Assembly: GCA_022561095.1 (NCBI GenBank)
Contig: JADFRV010000059.1
Span: forward strand, 1-10,712
Source: Chloroflexota bacterium
GTDB taxonomy: Bacteria > Chloroflexota > Dehalococcoidia > SM23-28-2 > RBG-16-64-32
DNA length: 10,712 nucleotides
Reading direction: 5' to 3'
A program made the translations under genes and the position numbers. Below the pieces are notes generated by a model, which saw nothing but the letters and a program-made list of their open reading frames with translations, was not told the DNA's origin and made no database searches. Of this stretch, positions 1 to 7,814 are shown in pieces; position 1 is the first letter of the stretch, and the number at the start of each line of letters is the position of its first letter.

Positions 1-133
1 TCTGGGTCTCCGCGGGCATCGCCATAGCGAACGCTTAGCGTGGCCGTTGAGGGGTTTGGGCCAAACAGAGCCCATGGTGTCATGACCAGCAAAGCACTTC
101 GCCGAGCGGGCGCCTGCCTGCTAAACTGATGGC
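1..133. other. Leading stretch with no supported gene
   Basis: No complete gene can be supported here. On the + strand, frame 3 reads eleven codons from the window edge (W V S A G I A I A N A) to a TAG at 36-38. This could be the last residues of an upstream protein, but it is too short to judge. A short inverted repeat, TTTGGGCCAAA, sits near 55-65. A TAAACT at 122-127 could be a -10 element for the next gene, but no convincing -35 lies 16-18 bases upstream. Confidence 0.3.
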
Positions 134-1354
134 GTGATGCGCTACGACGCTATCGTTGTCGGCGCCGGTCCAGCCGGCAGCACCGCCGCCCTCACCCTTG
201 CCCGCGAGGGGGCGTCCGTACTGCTGCTGGATCGCGCCAGCTTTCCCCGCGATAAGCCGTGCGGCGGCGGCGTCACCGTTCGTGCCGCTTCCTGCCAGGA
301 TATCGACCTGGCGCCGGTAGTTGAACGCACCATTATGGGAGCGCGGTTCTCTTTACGGCTAGGCCCCGCCTTTGACCGGCGCTACGATGAGCCGCTGACC
401 TATATGACCCAGCGCAGCCGGCTGGACGCGCACCTCGTCGAGGCTGCCGTCGGTGCCGGGGCGGCCTTCCAGGACGGCGAGTCGGTTCGATCCGTGGAGG
501 TTGCGGTCAACCCGGACGGTCTCGGCGGATCAGGCTCAAGCCTGGCTGGCGCGGTCACCGTCCGCACCGATGGCGGCTCCTACGCCGCTCGCGCTCTCAT
601 CGGCGCCGATGGGGCCAATGGGGTCGTCGGCCGCGCCACGGGCATCCGTCCACAGTGCGAGGAGGCGGTTGCGCTGGAGGGGAAGGTAGCTTACCCGAAC
701 GGCGTGCCGACGGACTGGCGAGATTTCATCGGATTGGACTTTGGCTGGCTGGCCGGCGGCTACGGCTGGGTGTTCCCCAAGGGCGATCATCTGAACGTTG
801 GCGTGGGCGCCTGGAAGTACGCGGCGTTCACGCTGCGACCCAAGCTGGCGGAGTTCTGCTGCCGTTACGGCTTCGATGCGGGGGCGCTGGAGAACCTGCG
901 CGGCCATCACCTGCCGGTCCGCGTCCCCGGCTCGAGAATCGCTCGCGGTCCGGTGGCGGTCGTGGGCGACGCCGCTGGGTTGGTCGATCCTCTGACCGGC
1001 GAGGGGATACATATGGCGTTCATGAGCGGCCGCATGGCGGCGCAAGCGAGCCTGCGACTCCTGGCCGGAGAGGCGGACGACCTCTCGCTGTACCAACGTG
1101 CTGTGGACCGCCGTCTTCAGCCGGAGCTCACGGTATCGCGCAAGCTGCAGGAGCTGTTACAGTTCGCGCCGCCGCCTTACATGGCCGTGATGCGCCGCAG
1201 CGGGAAGTTCTGGCGCTTGTTCTGCCATCTGATACGCGGCGAGCTGACCTACCTGGACTTCCTGCGCATGATCGGGCCGCTGCGGCTGGCGGTGGACGTG
1301 TTCGCGGCGATAGCGCAGCGGCGAAGGTTATCGCGCCTTACCGCCGCGCGCTGA
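134..1354 (+). CDS. Geranylgeranyl reductase family FAD-dependent oxidoreductase
   Basis: This is a flavoprotein of the geranylgeranyl-reductase family within the p-hydroxybenzoate-hydroxylase-like FAD oxidoreductases. Members saturate isoprenoid double bonds in chlorophyll side chains, archaeal lipids or menaquinone; the substrate here cannot be read from sequence. The N-terminal Rossmann motif GAGPAG (residues 10-15) ends at an acidic residue in LLLDR (31-34). A PCGGG motif lies at 42-46, GADG at 157-160, GYGWVFPKG at 209-217, and the second FAD motif, VVGDAAGLVDPLTGEG, at 276-291. At 406 residues the length is normal for the family. The start may be GTG 134 or the adjacent ATG 137. No clear Shine-Dalgarno precedes either, so a leaderless message is possible. 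The next gene begins 16 bases downstream. Family assignment is firm and the substrate is unknown. Confidence 0.85.
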   Translation: MMRYDAIVVGAGPAGSTAALTLAREGASVLLLDRASFPRDKPCGGGVTVRAASCQDIDLAPVVERTIMGARFSLRLGPAFDRRYDEPLTYMTQRSRLDAHLVEAAVGAGAAFQDGESVRSVEVAVNPDGLGGSGSSLAGAVTVRTDGGSYAARALIGADGANGVVGRATGIRPQCEEAVALEGKVAYPNGVPTDWRDFIGLDFGWLAGGYGWVFPKGDHLNVGVGAWKYAAFTLRPKLAEFCCRYGFDAGALENLRGHHLPVRVPGSRIARGPVAVVGDAAGLVDPLTGEGIHMAFMSGRMAAQASLRLLAGEADDLSLYQRAVDRRLQPELTVSRKLQELLQFAPPPYMAVMRRSGKFWRLFCHLIRGELTYLDFLRMIGPLRLAVDVFAAIAQRRRLSRLTAAR

Positions 1355-1370
1355 GGAAGACAGCGGAGCG

Positions 1371-1835
1371 ATGCTGCGGCCTCTGGCGATAATAGCGGTT
1401 CTCGCCATATCGTTGGGCCTCGCCTGCGGGGGTGGCGACGGTGACGCGACCGCGACGATCGTCGTCATCGGCGGCGATGAAGGCGAGGGAGTCGAGCTGA
1501 CGGTAGAGCTGGCGCGGACGGCTGGGGAGCGCAGCCGCGGCCTGATGCTCCGGGAGGAGCTAGCGGAGGATGGCGGCATGCTGTTCGTCTTTCCGGGGGA
1601 CACCGAGGCCGGCTTCTGGATGAAGGACACGTTGGTCTCGCTGTCGATCGCCTTCATCGCGGAGGACGGCACGATTCTGGACATCCAGGATATGGAGCCG
1701 CTATCTGAGGATAAGCATCGCCCGCCGGCGCCTTATCGCTACGCCCTGGAGGTGAACCAGGGCTGGTTCGAGGAGCGCGGCTTCGGGACAGGCGATCGGG
1801 TGGAGATACCGGACGGGGTGACGGAGGGAGAGTGA
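1371..1835 (+). CDS. DUF192 family protein, probable lipoprotein
   Basis: This 154-residue protein matches the DUF192 family, small secreted or periplasmic proteins of unknown function. The first 18 residues form a short hydrophobic signal (L, A, I, V rich), and GLAC at 16-19 looks like a lipobox with Cys19 as the lipidation site. Glycine at -3 is not the usual leucine, so a plain signal peptide remains possible. A Gly/Asp-rich linker (20-40) leads into the conserved domain at about 41-147. Its hallmarks are RSRGLMLRE (55-62), GGMLFVFPGD (68-77), FWMKDTLVSLSIAFI (82-96) and YALEVNQGWF (124-133). It follows the FAD oxidoreductase by 16 bases and probably shares its transcript. The ilv promoter starts about 30 bases after its stop, so it is a separate unit from the operon. 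Family identity is clear and function is not known. Confidence 0.85.
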   Translation: MLRPLAIIAVLAISLGLACGGGDGDATATIVVIGGDEGEGVELTVELARTAGERSRGLMLREELAEDGGMLFVFPGDTEAGFWMKDTLVSLSIAFIAEDGTILDIQDMEPLSEDKHRPPAPYRYALEVNQGWFEERGFGTGDRVEIPDGVTEGE

Positions 1836-1863
1836 GGTTGGGTGGGTTGTACCCAGCATTCGC

Positions 1864-1892
1864 TTGACTTGGCGGAGGCGCTGGCCTACAAT
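1864..1892 (+). promoter_or_regulatory. Sigma-70-type promoter for the ilv-leu operon
   Basis: A -35 element TTGACT (1864-1869) and a -10 element TACAAT (1887-1892) are separated by exactly 17 bases. Each differs from the consensus hexamer at one position. The predicted transcription start is near 1899, about 45 bases upstream of T-box Stem I. The placement between the DUF192 stop and the riboswitch fits its role as the operon promoter. This is a sequence-only prediction, strengthened by its location. Confidence 0.75.
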
Positions 1893-1909
1893 TTTCTTTA
1901 CACGCTAAT

Positions 1910-1924
1910 CCCGCCTTAGGCGGG
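1910..1924 (+). repeat. Small perfect GC hairpin in the 5' leader
   Basis: CCCGCC (1910-1915) and GGCGGG (1919-1924) pair perfectly around a TTA loop. It lies just after the predicted start of transcription and before T-box Stem I. No T-run follows, so it does not look like an intrinsic terminator. It may stabilise the 5' end of the transcript or be a copy of a dispersed palindromic repeat. Confidence 0.5.
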
Positions 1925-1943
1925 CAGGCGCAATAGGCAGAGG

Positions 1944-2222
1944 CGACGAAGGGGAGTAGTAGAGAGCCGATTCGCTCCAGAGAGCCGGCGTCAACGGTGC
2001 GAGCGCGGCAGCGAGCGGCCTCCAACTCGCCTCCCTCGATAGAGTCGGGGGATCCCACTTTCAAGGCGGGACCTGAGCCAGCGGGCTGAACCGTACAGTA
2101 GGTTCGCTCGGGTGCGCCCGTTACAGCGCAAGAGTGCTCCGAGGTTGGCTGCGGCCGGTGCGCCTTGGAGAAAAAGGGTGGTACCACGAGACCACAAGTC
2201 CCGTCCCTTTGGGGTCGGGACT
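1944..2222 (+). promoter_or_regulatory. T-box riboswitch, probable leucine (CUC) specifier
   Basis: This is a tRNA-sensing leader ahead of ilvD. Stem I closes with CGAC 1944-1947 against GTCG 2044-2047. GGG 1952-1954 pairs with CCC 2033-2035, and an AGTA motif follows at 1955-1958. Upper pairing is TTCGCT 1971-1976 with AGCGAG 2010-2015. The AG bulge AGAGA is at 1979-1983, GCCG 1984-1987 pairs with CGGC 2006-2009, and the apical loop carries GGTG (1996-1999). In the specifier loop, CAACTCGC offers CTC (2026-2028, Leu). A likely Stem III pairs GCGCA 2126-2130 with TGCGC 2159-2163. The T-box sequence AGGGTGGTACCACG is at 2175-2188; its TGGT would pair with a tRNA ending ACCA, as in leucine tRNAs. 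The antiterminator pairs AAAGGG 2173-2178 with CCCTTT 2205-2210 and ACG 2186-2188 with CGT 2202-2204. The T-box call is firm; the specifier comes from position in the loop and operon content. Confidence 0.92.
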
Positions 2223-2231
2223 AATTTAGTT
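2197..2231 (+). terminator. T-box competing terminator hairpin
   Basis: AGTCCCG (2197-2203) pairs with CGGGACT (2216-2222), with an inner CCC-TTT-GGG stem-loop. The left arm includes the CGTCCCTTT segment used by the antiterminator, so the two folds exclude each other. The following tract, AATTTAGTT (2223-2231), is only moderately T-rich. The hairpin does not cover the ilvD ribosome binding site, so premature termination is a more natural reading than translational masking, though termination may be leaky. Confidence 0.8.
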
Positions 2232-2252
2232 ATGCGGGAGTGAGCGACGGAG

Positions 2253-3926
2253 ATGGTGACGACCAGAAAGCTGAGAAGCGAGGCGATGAAAGGGGGCCCG
2301 GCGCGGGCGCCCAACCGGTCGTACCTGCGCGCGATGGGGCTGTCCGACGAGGACATCCAGAAGCCGTTCGTGGCCGTGGCGAGCTGCTGGAACGAGGCCA
2401 CGCCCTGCAACATCCACCTGGACCGCCTGGCCGACCGCGTGAAAGAGGGCGTCGGCAGCAGCGGCGGCACCTCACGGGAGTTCGTCACCATCGCCGTGTC
2501 CGACGGTATCGCTATGGGCCACGAAGGGATGAAGGCCTCTCTGGTCAGCCGAGAGGTCATCGCCGACTCTATCGAGCTGATGGTGATGGCCCACGCCTAC
2601 GACGCGCTGGTGACGATCGCGGGCTGCGACAAGAGCCTCCCCGGCTCGTTGATGGCGGCGGCCCGCCTGAACATACCGTCCATCTTCCTGTACGGCGGCA
2701 CGATCATGCCCGGCCGCTACCAGGGCCGAGACGTCACCGTTCAGGATGTGTTCGAGGGCGTCGGCGCGTACGAGGCGGGTCGCATGACCGAAGAGGAGCT
2801 GTATGAGCTGGAGTGCGCCGCCTGTCCAGGCGAGGGCTCCTGCGCCGGTATGTACACGGCCAACACGATGGCCTGCGCCAGCGAGGCGCTGGGCATGGCG
2901 CTGCCCTACAGCGCCTCTATCCCCGCCACCGACCCGCGCCGGGACGACCTCTGTCGCCGGACGGGCGAGGCGGCGTTGAGCCTGCTGGAGGCGGACCTGA
3001 AGCCCCGCGATATCCTCACCAAGGCGGCGTTTGAGAACGCGATCGCCGTGGTGGTGGCGATCGGCGGCTCCACCAACGCCGCCCTTCACCTGCTGGCGAT
3101 CGCCCGCGAGGCCGGCGTGTCGCTCTCACTGGACGACTTCGACCGTATCGGCCGCCGTACCCCGCACATCGCCGATACACGGCCCGGCGGACGCTACGTC
3201 ATGGCCGACCTCGACCGGGTGGGCGGCGTGCCGCTGCTGATGAAGGAGCTCCTGGATAGCGGCCTGCTGGACGGCGAGGCGATGACCGTCACCGGCAAGA
3301 CAGTAGCTGAGAGCCTGGCAGATATCAAAAGCGGCGATGGCCAGGACGTGGTTCTGCCTGTCGATAAGCCGCTGGAGCCTACGGGTACGCTGGTGGTCCT
3401 GAAGGGGAATCTCGCGCCGGAGGGTTGCGTGATGAAGACGAGCGGCGTCAAGAAGCTGCAGTTCAGCGGCCCGGCCCGCGTTTTCGACGGCGAGGAGGCG
3501 ACGGCCGAGGCGGTGCGGGAGAGGCGGATCAAGGCGGGCGACGTGGTGGTCATCCGCTACGAAGGGCCCAAGGGCGGGCCGGGCATGCGCGAGATGCTTG
3601 CGGTGACGGCCGCCATCGCCGGGCAGGGGCTGGGCGAGGACGTTGCCCTCATCACGGACGGCCGCTTCTCCGGGGCGACACGCGGGTTCATGACCGGCCA
3701 CGTGGCGCCGGAGGCTGCAGTCGGCGGCCCCATCGCCCTCGTCCGGGATGGCGACGTCATCAGCCTGGATATCCCCAAGCGCCGCATCGACGTGCAGGTC
3801 GCGGACGATGAGATGAAGCGGCGACAGGACGCCTGGAAGGCGCCTGCGGCCAAGTACACGAGCGGCGCGCTCGCCAAGTACGCCCGGCTTGTATCATCGG
3901 CGTCGGAAGGCGCCGTATGCGGATAG
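2253..3926 (+). CDS. ilvD: Dihydroxy-acid dehydratase
   Basis: IlvD dehydrates 2,3-dihydroxy-isovalerate and 2,3-dihydroxy-3-methylvalerate to the 2-oxo acids that precede valine, leucine and isoleucine. It is a cytoplasmic Fe-S enzyme. The 557 residues are full length. Expected cluster cysteines are Cys52 (in TPCN), Cys125 (GCDKSLPG) and Cys197 (GSCAGMYTANTM). Asp126 and Lys127 are the usual Mg-binding aspartate and carbamylated lysine. The C-terminal active-site signature TDGRFSGATRG is present. Start ATG 2253 has GGGAG at 2236-2240, twelve bases away, and a closer GGAG abutting the ATG; the short N-terminal extension before LRSEAMKGG is the only uncertainty. It is the first gene after the T-box, so its transcription should respond to uncharged tRNA. 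A 57-base gap separates it from ilvB. Confidence 0.97.
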   Translation: MVTTRKLRSEAMKGGPARAPNRSYLRAMGLSDEDIQKPFVAVASCWNEATPCNIHLDRLADRVKEGVGSSGGTSREFVTIAVSDGIAMGHEGMKASLVSREVIADSIELMVMAHAYDALVTIAGCDKSLPGSLMAAARLNIPSIFLYGGTIMPGRYQGRDVTVQDVFEGVGAYEAGRMTEEELYELECAACPGEGSCAGMYTANTMACASEALGMALPYSASIPATDPRRDDLCRRTGEAALSLLEADLKPRDILTKAAFENAIAVVVAIGGSTNAALHLLAIAREAGVSLSLDDFDRIGRRTPHIADTRPGGRYVMADLDRVGGVPLLMKELLDSGLLDGEAMTVTGKTVAESLADIKSGDGQDVVLPVDKPLEPTGTLVVLKGNLAPEGCVMKTSGVKKLQFSGPARVFDGEEATAEAVRERRIKAGDVVVIRYEGPKGGPGMREMLAVTAAIAGQGLGEDVALITDGRFSGATRGFMTGHVAPEAAVGGPIALVRDGDVISLDIPKRRIDVQVADDEMKRRQDAWKAPAAKYTSGALAKYARLVSSASEGAVCG

Positions 3927-3969
3927 CAATTACGGGATGAATGCAACACTTATGAGCCTAATCGTGTCT

Positions 3970-3976
3970 GGAGGAG
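3970..3976 (+). promoter_or_regulatory. Strong ilvB ribosome binding site
   Basis: GGAGGAG lies seven bases before ATG 3984 and fixes the ilvB start. The last codons and stop (TAG 3979-3981) of a 14-codon reading frame that begins at ATG 3937 run through this site. Confidence 0.8.
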
Positions 3977-3983
3977 TGTAGTC

Positions 3984-5693
3984 ATGGAGGAGTTAACGGG
4001 AGCGCAGATGGTGATGGAGTCCCTTGTCAGGGAGGGGACCGAACACGTCTTCGGCCTGCCCGGCGGGGCCAACCTCCCCCTCTACGATGCTATTCCCCAG
4101 TACTACCCGAAGGTACGCCACTACCTGGTGAAGCACGAGCAGTGCGCGGCCCACGCCGCCGACGCCTACGCCCGCGTATCGGGCAAGGTAGGGGTGTGCT
4201 TCGCTACTTCCGGCCCCGGCGCGACCAACATCGTCACCGGCATCGCCAACGCCTGGATGGACTCCGTGCCCTTGGTCTGTATAACGGGGGCCGTGATTAG
4301 CGCCCTCATCGGGCGCGACGGCTTCCAGGAGGCGGACATCACCGGCATCACCATCCCTATCACCAAGCACAACTACCTGGTGCTGGACGTGGCGGAGATA
4401 CCCAAGGTCATACGGGAGGCGTTCCACATCGCGTCCACCGGCCGTCCGGGGCCGGTGCTGGTGGACATACCCCGCGACGTCTTCCAGCAGAAGGCCGAGT
4501 TCGTCTGGCCTGAGAAGGTGGAGCTGAAGGGGTACAGGCCGCGCCTGTACCCGGACCCAGCGGAAGTGGCGAAGGCCGTGGAGCTAATAGCTGAGGCGAA
4601 GCGGCCGGTAATCCTATCGGGGCACGGGATCATCATCTCGCAGGCCTACGATGAGATACGGGAGCTGGCGGAGAAGGGCAACATCCCCGTCATCACCACT
4701 CTCCTGGGCATCAGCGGCTTCCCCGGCACGCACCCGCTGTATATGGGCATGCCCGGCATGCACGGTATGTACTGGAACAACATCGCCATCCACGAGTCGG
4801 ACCTGCTCATCGCTGCTGGTATGCGCTTCGATGACCGGATCACGGGCCGGCTCAAGGACTTCGCCCCCAACGCCAAGATCATCCACATGGAGATCGACCC
4901 GGCAGAGATCGGCAAGAACGTCCGCCCCACCGCTACCCTCCAGGGCGACGTCCGTAACAGCCTGCGCGAGCTCAACAAGCACGTCCAGCACGTGGAGCGT
5001 CCGGACTGGTTCGCCCGCATCGAGGGGCTGAGGCGGGATCACCCCTCCATCACCGTCCGCGAGACGCCGGAGGTGCTGCCGCAGTATGTGATCGACAAGC
5101 TGTACGAGGTCACGGGCGGCGATTGCTATGTTGTCACCGGAGTTGGCCAGCACCAGATGTGGGCCGCCCAGTTCTTCTGGTACGACAAGCCGAACTCGTT
5201 CGTTACCTCCGGCGGCCTGGGGACGATGGGGTTCGAGGTGCCGGCCGCGATGGGCGTGCAGGCGGCGAAGCCGGGGGAGCTGGTGTGGTCCGTCTGCGGA
5301 GACGGCGGCTTCCAGATGACGATGCAGGAGTTGGCCACCATCGCCGAGTACGAGTGGCCGATCAAATTCGCCATCATCAACAACGACTCCCTGGGCATGG
5401 TGCGCCAGTGGCAGCAGCTCTTCTACAGCAACAACATCGTGGCTACGCCGATGCGTAACCCGGACTTCGTCAAGCTGGCCGAGGCGTTCGGCATCCTTGG
5501 CCTCCGGGCCACCCGGAGGGAAGAGGTAGAGCCGGTCATACGCCAGGCCATGGAGCACGACGGCCCCGTGGTCTGCGACTTCCAGGTCAAGGGGGACGAG
5601 AACTGCTACCCGATGGTGCCGCCGGGCGCCTCCCTGGAGGAGACGGTTGATCTGCCGACCTATGAGGACGAGCGGGTGGAGGTCACAGCGTGA
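3984..5693 (+). CDS. ilvB: Acetolactate synthase large (catalytic) subunit
   Basis: This thiamine-diphosphate enzyme condenses two pyruvates to 2-acetolactate, or pyruvate with 2-oxobutyrate to 2-aceto-2-hydroxybutyrate, the first shared step of branched-chain synthesis. The 569 residues are normal length. The catalytic glutamate is Glu52 in KHEQ, and the GPGATN loop follows at 78-83. The ThDP/Mg motif is GDGGFQMTMQELATIAEYE with NN downstream, and the conserved VRQWQQLF stretch follows it. The segment aligned with the plant herbicide-site motif GQVPRRMIG reads GAVISALIG here, so the proline is Ile105. The start is set by GGAGGAG at good spacing. The stop overlaps the ilvN start by four bases (GTGA), which suggests translational coupling of the two subunits. 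Confidence 0.97.
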   Translation: MEELTGAQMVMESLVREGTEHVFGLPGGANLPLYDAIPQYYPKVRHYLVKHEQCAAHAADAYARVSGKVGVCFATSGPGATNIVTGIANAWMDSVPLVCITGAVISALIGRDGFQEADITGITIPITKHNYLVLDVAEIPKVIREAFHIASTGRPGPVLVDIPRDVFQQKAEFVWPEKVELKGYRPRLYPDPAEVAKAVELIAEAKRPVILSGHGIIISQAYDEIRELAEKGNIPVITTLLGISGFPGTHPLYMGMPGMHGMYWNNIAIHESDLLIAAGMRFDDRITGRLKDFAPNAKIIHMEIDPAEIGKNVRPTATLQGDVRNSLRELNKHVQHVERPDWFARIEGLRRDHPSITVRETPEVLPQYVIDKLYEVTGGDCYVVTGVGQHQMWAAQFFWYDKPNSFVTSGGLGTMGFEVPAAMGVQAAKPGELVWSVCGDGGFQMTMQELATIAEYEWPIKFAIINNDSLGMVRQWQQLFYSNNIVATPMRNPDFVKLAEAFGILGLRATRREEVEPVIRQAMEHDGPVVCDFQVKGDENCYPMVPPGASLEETVDLPTYEDERVEVTA

Positions 5694-6247
5694 GCCAGCG
5701 AGACAAGATCCAGCCGCACACGATAATAGCGCTGGTTGAAGACCGTCCCGGCGTGCTCAACCGCATCGTCTCGAAGTGGCGGCAGCGCGGCTTCAACATC
5801 GAAAGCCTGGCCGTCGGCCACTCCGAGACGGCGGGTCTCTCCCGCATGACGTTCGTCGTGGACGCCAACACGGACGCCGAGCAGGTGGTCAAGCAGGTGG
5901 ACAAGCTTGTAGAGGTCGTGAACATCCGGGACATCTCCGCCGAGGAGATCGTGAGCCGAGAGATGGCCATGATCAAGGTGCGGGTGGACGCCGGCAACCG
6001 CAGCCATATCATCGAGATCGCTGACCTGTTCCGGGCCAGTATTGTGGACGTCTCCTCGGAATCGGTGATCCTGGAGGTCACGGGGGACGAAGCGAAGGTG
6101 GACGCCCTGTTCGAGCTCCTGAGTGACTACACCGTTATCGAGCTGGTGCGCACGGGCCGAGTGGCGATGCTGCGGGGCTCGGCCGTCTCTCACCCGCGGG
6201 ATGAGCATGAGGAGCCGGAGCGATACGAGGGCCCGCACACGTGGTAG
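5690..6247 (+). CDS. ilvN: Acetolactate synthase small (regulatory) subunit
   Basis: IlvN/IlvH binds the catalytic subunit, stimulates it and passes on feedback inhibition by valine. The 185-residue protein has an N-terminal ACT domain at about 10-82, with HTIIALVEDRPGVLNRIV and RGFNIESL. A C-terminal small-subunit domain spans about 95-168, with IADLFRASIVDVS. Compared with E. coli IlvH, the valine-site glycine and second asparagine are kept (Gly21, Asn36), and the first asparagine is Asp18; this favours retained valine control but does not prove it. The start is GTG 5690, overlapping the ilvB stop. An acidic and proline-containing tail of about twenty residues at the end lies outside the conserved domains. 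Confidence 0.95.
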   Translation: MSQRDKIQPHTIIALVEDRPGVLNRIVSKWRQRGFNIESLAVGHSETAGLSRMTFVVDANTDAEQVVKQVDKLVEVVNIRDISAEEIVSREMAMIKVRVDAGNRSHIIEIADLFRASIVDVSSESVILEVTGDEAKVDALFELLSDYTVIELVRTGRVAMLRGSAVSHPRDEHEEPERYEGPHTW

Positions 6248-6291
6248 GAACAGAGCCGCCCTATTCAGCCAAGTAGAGCAAGGAGCATACC

Positions 6292-7290
<999 letters not shown>

Positions 7291-7301
7291 GGAGGCGACT
7301 C

Positions 7302-7724
7302 ATGCCCAAGGCGAGCCCCAAGTTCATCGAAGCGCTGAACGAGGCCCTCACGGAGGAGCTGGCCTCCGTCATCCAGTACCTCTGGGACCACATCCTGGCC
7401 CGCGGCCTGGAGAGCCCCGCTATCTCCGATATGTTCAAAGAGCTGTCGATGATCGAGATGAAGCACGCCTACGCCATCGCGGAGCGCGTGGACCTGCTCG
7501 GGGGCGTGCCCACTACCGCCGTCGGGCCGATCAAGGTCGGCGGCGACCTGCGCGAGATGGTGGACACCAACCTGAAGCTGGAGTACGACGCCATCGAGAT
7601 GTACAAGAAGCTGGTGAAGACGGCGGAGGCGGAGGACGACCCGGTCTCCCGCCGCCTCATGGAGGACATCCTGGGCGAGACCGAGGAGCACGCCAACAAG
7701 CTGGAGACGGTGCTGGGGAAGTAG
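7302..7724 (+). CDS. Bacterioferritin-like (ferritin-like domain) protein
   Basis: A 140-residue four-helix ferritin-like protein, closest in motifs to bacterioferritin but shorter than the usual 155-160. By alignment with E. coli Bfr, di-iron ligands are Glu19 (EELASVIQY), Glu52 and His55 (IEMKHA), Glu94 (LKLEYDA) and His130 (EEH). The ligand normally three residues before that histidine is Thr127 rather than glutamate. Met53 matches the Bfr haem-binding methionine. Expected roles are iron oxidation and storage, or protection from iron and peroxide. ATG 7302 is chosen because GGAGG (7291-7295) sits six bases upstream and the family N-terminus begins there; the same frame is open further upstream, inside ilvC. 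It lies between ilvC and leuA in an operon with two Fe-S dehydratases, so iron supply or protection is an inferred link. Confidence 0.88.
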   Translation: MPKASPKFIEALNEALTEELASVIQYLWDHILARGLESPAISDMFKELSMIEMKHAYAIAERVDLLGGVPTTAVGPIKVGGDLREMVDTNLKLEYDAIEMYKKLVKTAEAEDDPVSRRLMEDILGETEEHANKLETVLGK

Positions 7725-7726
7725 CG

Positions 7727-7813
7727 ATGTTCGGCGGTAGCACTACGCTCAGCCTCAACCTTCGCCGGCCCTCCCCGATCTTTATCGGGGGAGGGCCAGC
7801 CTGGAACCGCTAA
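7727..7813 (+). CDS. Candidate leucine leader peptide upstream of leuA
   Basis: A 28-codon ORF begins MFGGSTTLSLNL and ends at TAA 7811-7813. Its ATG is two bases after the ferritin-like stop and five bases after a GGGGAAG (7715-7721) that could serve as a ribosome binding site. Leucine codons CTC, CTC and CTT occupy codons 8, 10 and 12, just before a strong hairpin. The segment 7754-7763, covering codons 10-12, is complementary to 7852-7861, which contains the leuA Shine-Dalgarno. This geometry is what a ribosome-stalling leader needs. No translation evidence exists, and the ORF is short enough to occur by chance. Confidence 0.5.
   Translation: MFGGSTTLSLNLRRPSPIFIGGGPAWNR
7767..7797 (+). 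repeat. Long GC-rich hairpin between ferritin-like gene and leuA
   Basis: GGCCCTCCCCGAT (7767-7779) pairs with ATCGGGGGAGGGCC (7784-7797) around a CTTT loop, with one bulged G. It is very stable but lacks a following T-run. It lies inside the candidate leader ORF, directly after the leucine codons. It could be part of the attenuator or a dispersed intergenic palindrome. Confidence 0.75.
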
Positions 7814-7814
7814 C

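Noticed and set aside
1843..1855. TGGGT-TGT-ACCCA hairpin after the DUF192 gene as a terminator.
   Set aside because: Only five pairs and no T-run follow; it is too weak to call.
2181..2186. GGTACC palindrome as a possible protein-binding site.
   Set aside because: It is part of the conserved T-box sequence and needs no separate explanation.
2232..2243. ATG CGG GAG TGA mini-ORF between the T-box terminator and ilvD.
   Set aside because: Three codons with no ribosome site and no branched-chain codons; it most likely arises by chance around the ilvD GGGAG.
1654..2560. Two overlapping minus-strand frames covering the T-box region.
   Set aside because: The region is explained by a promoter and a structured RNA leader on the + strand, and neither protein has recognisable features.
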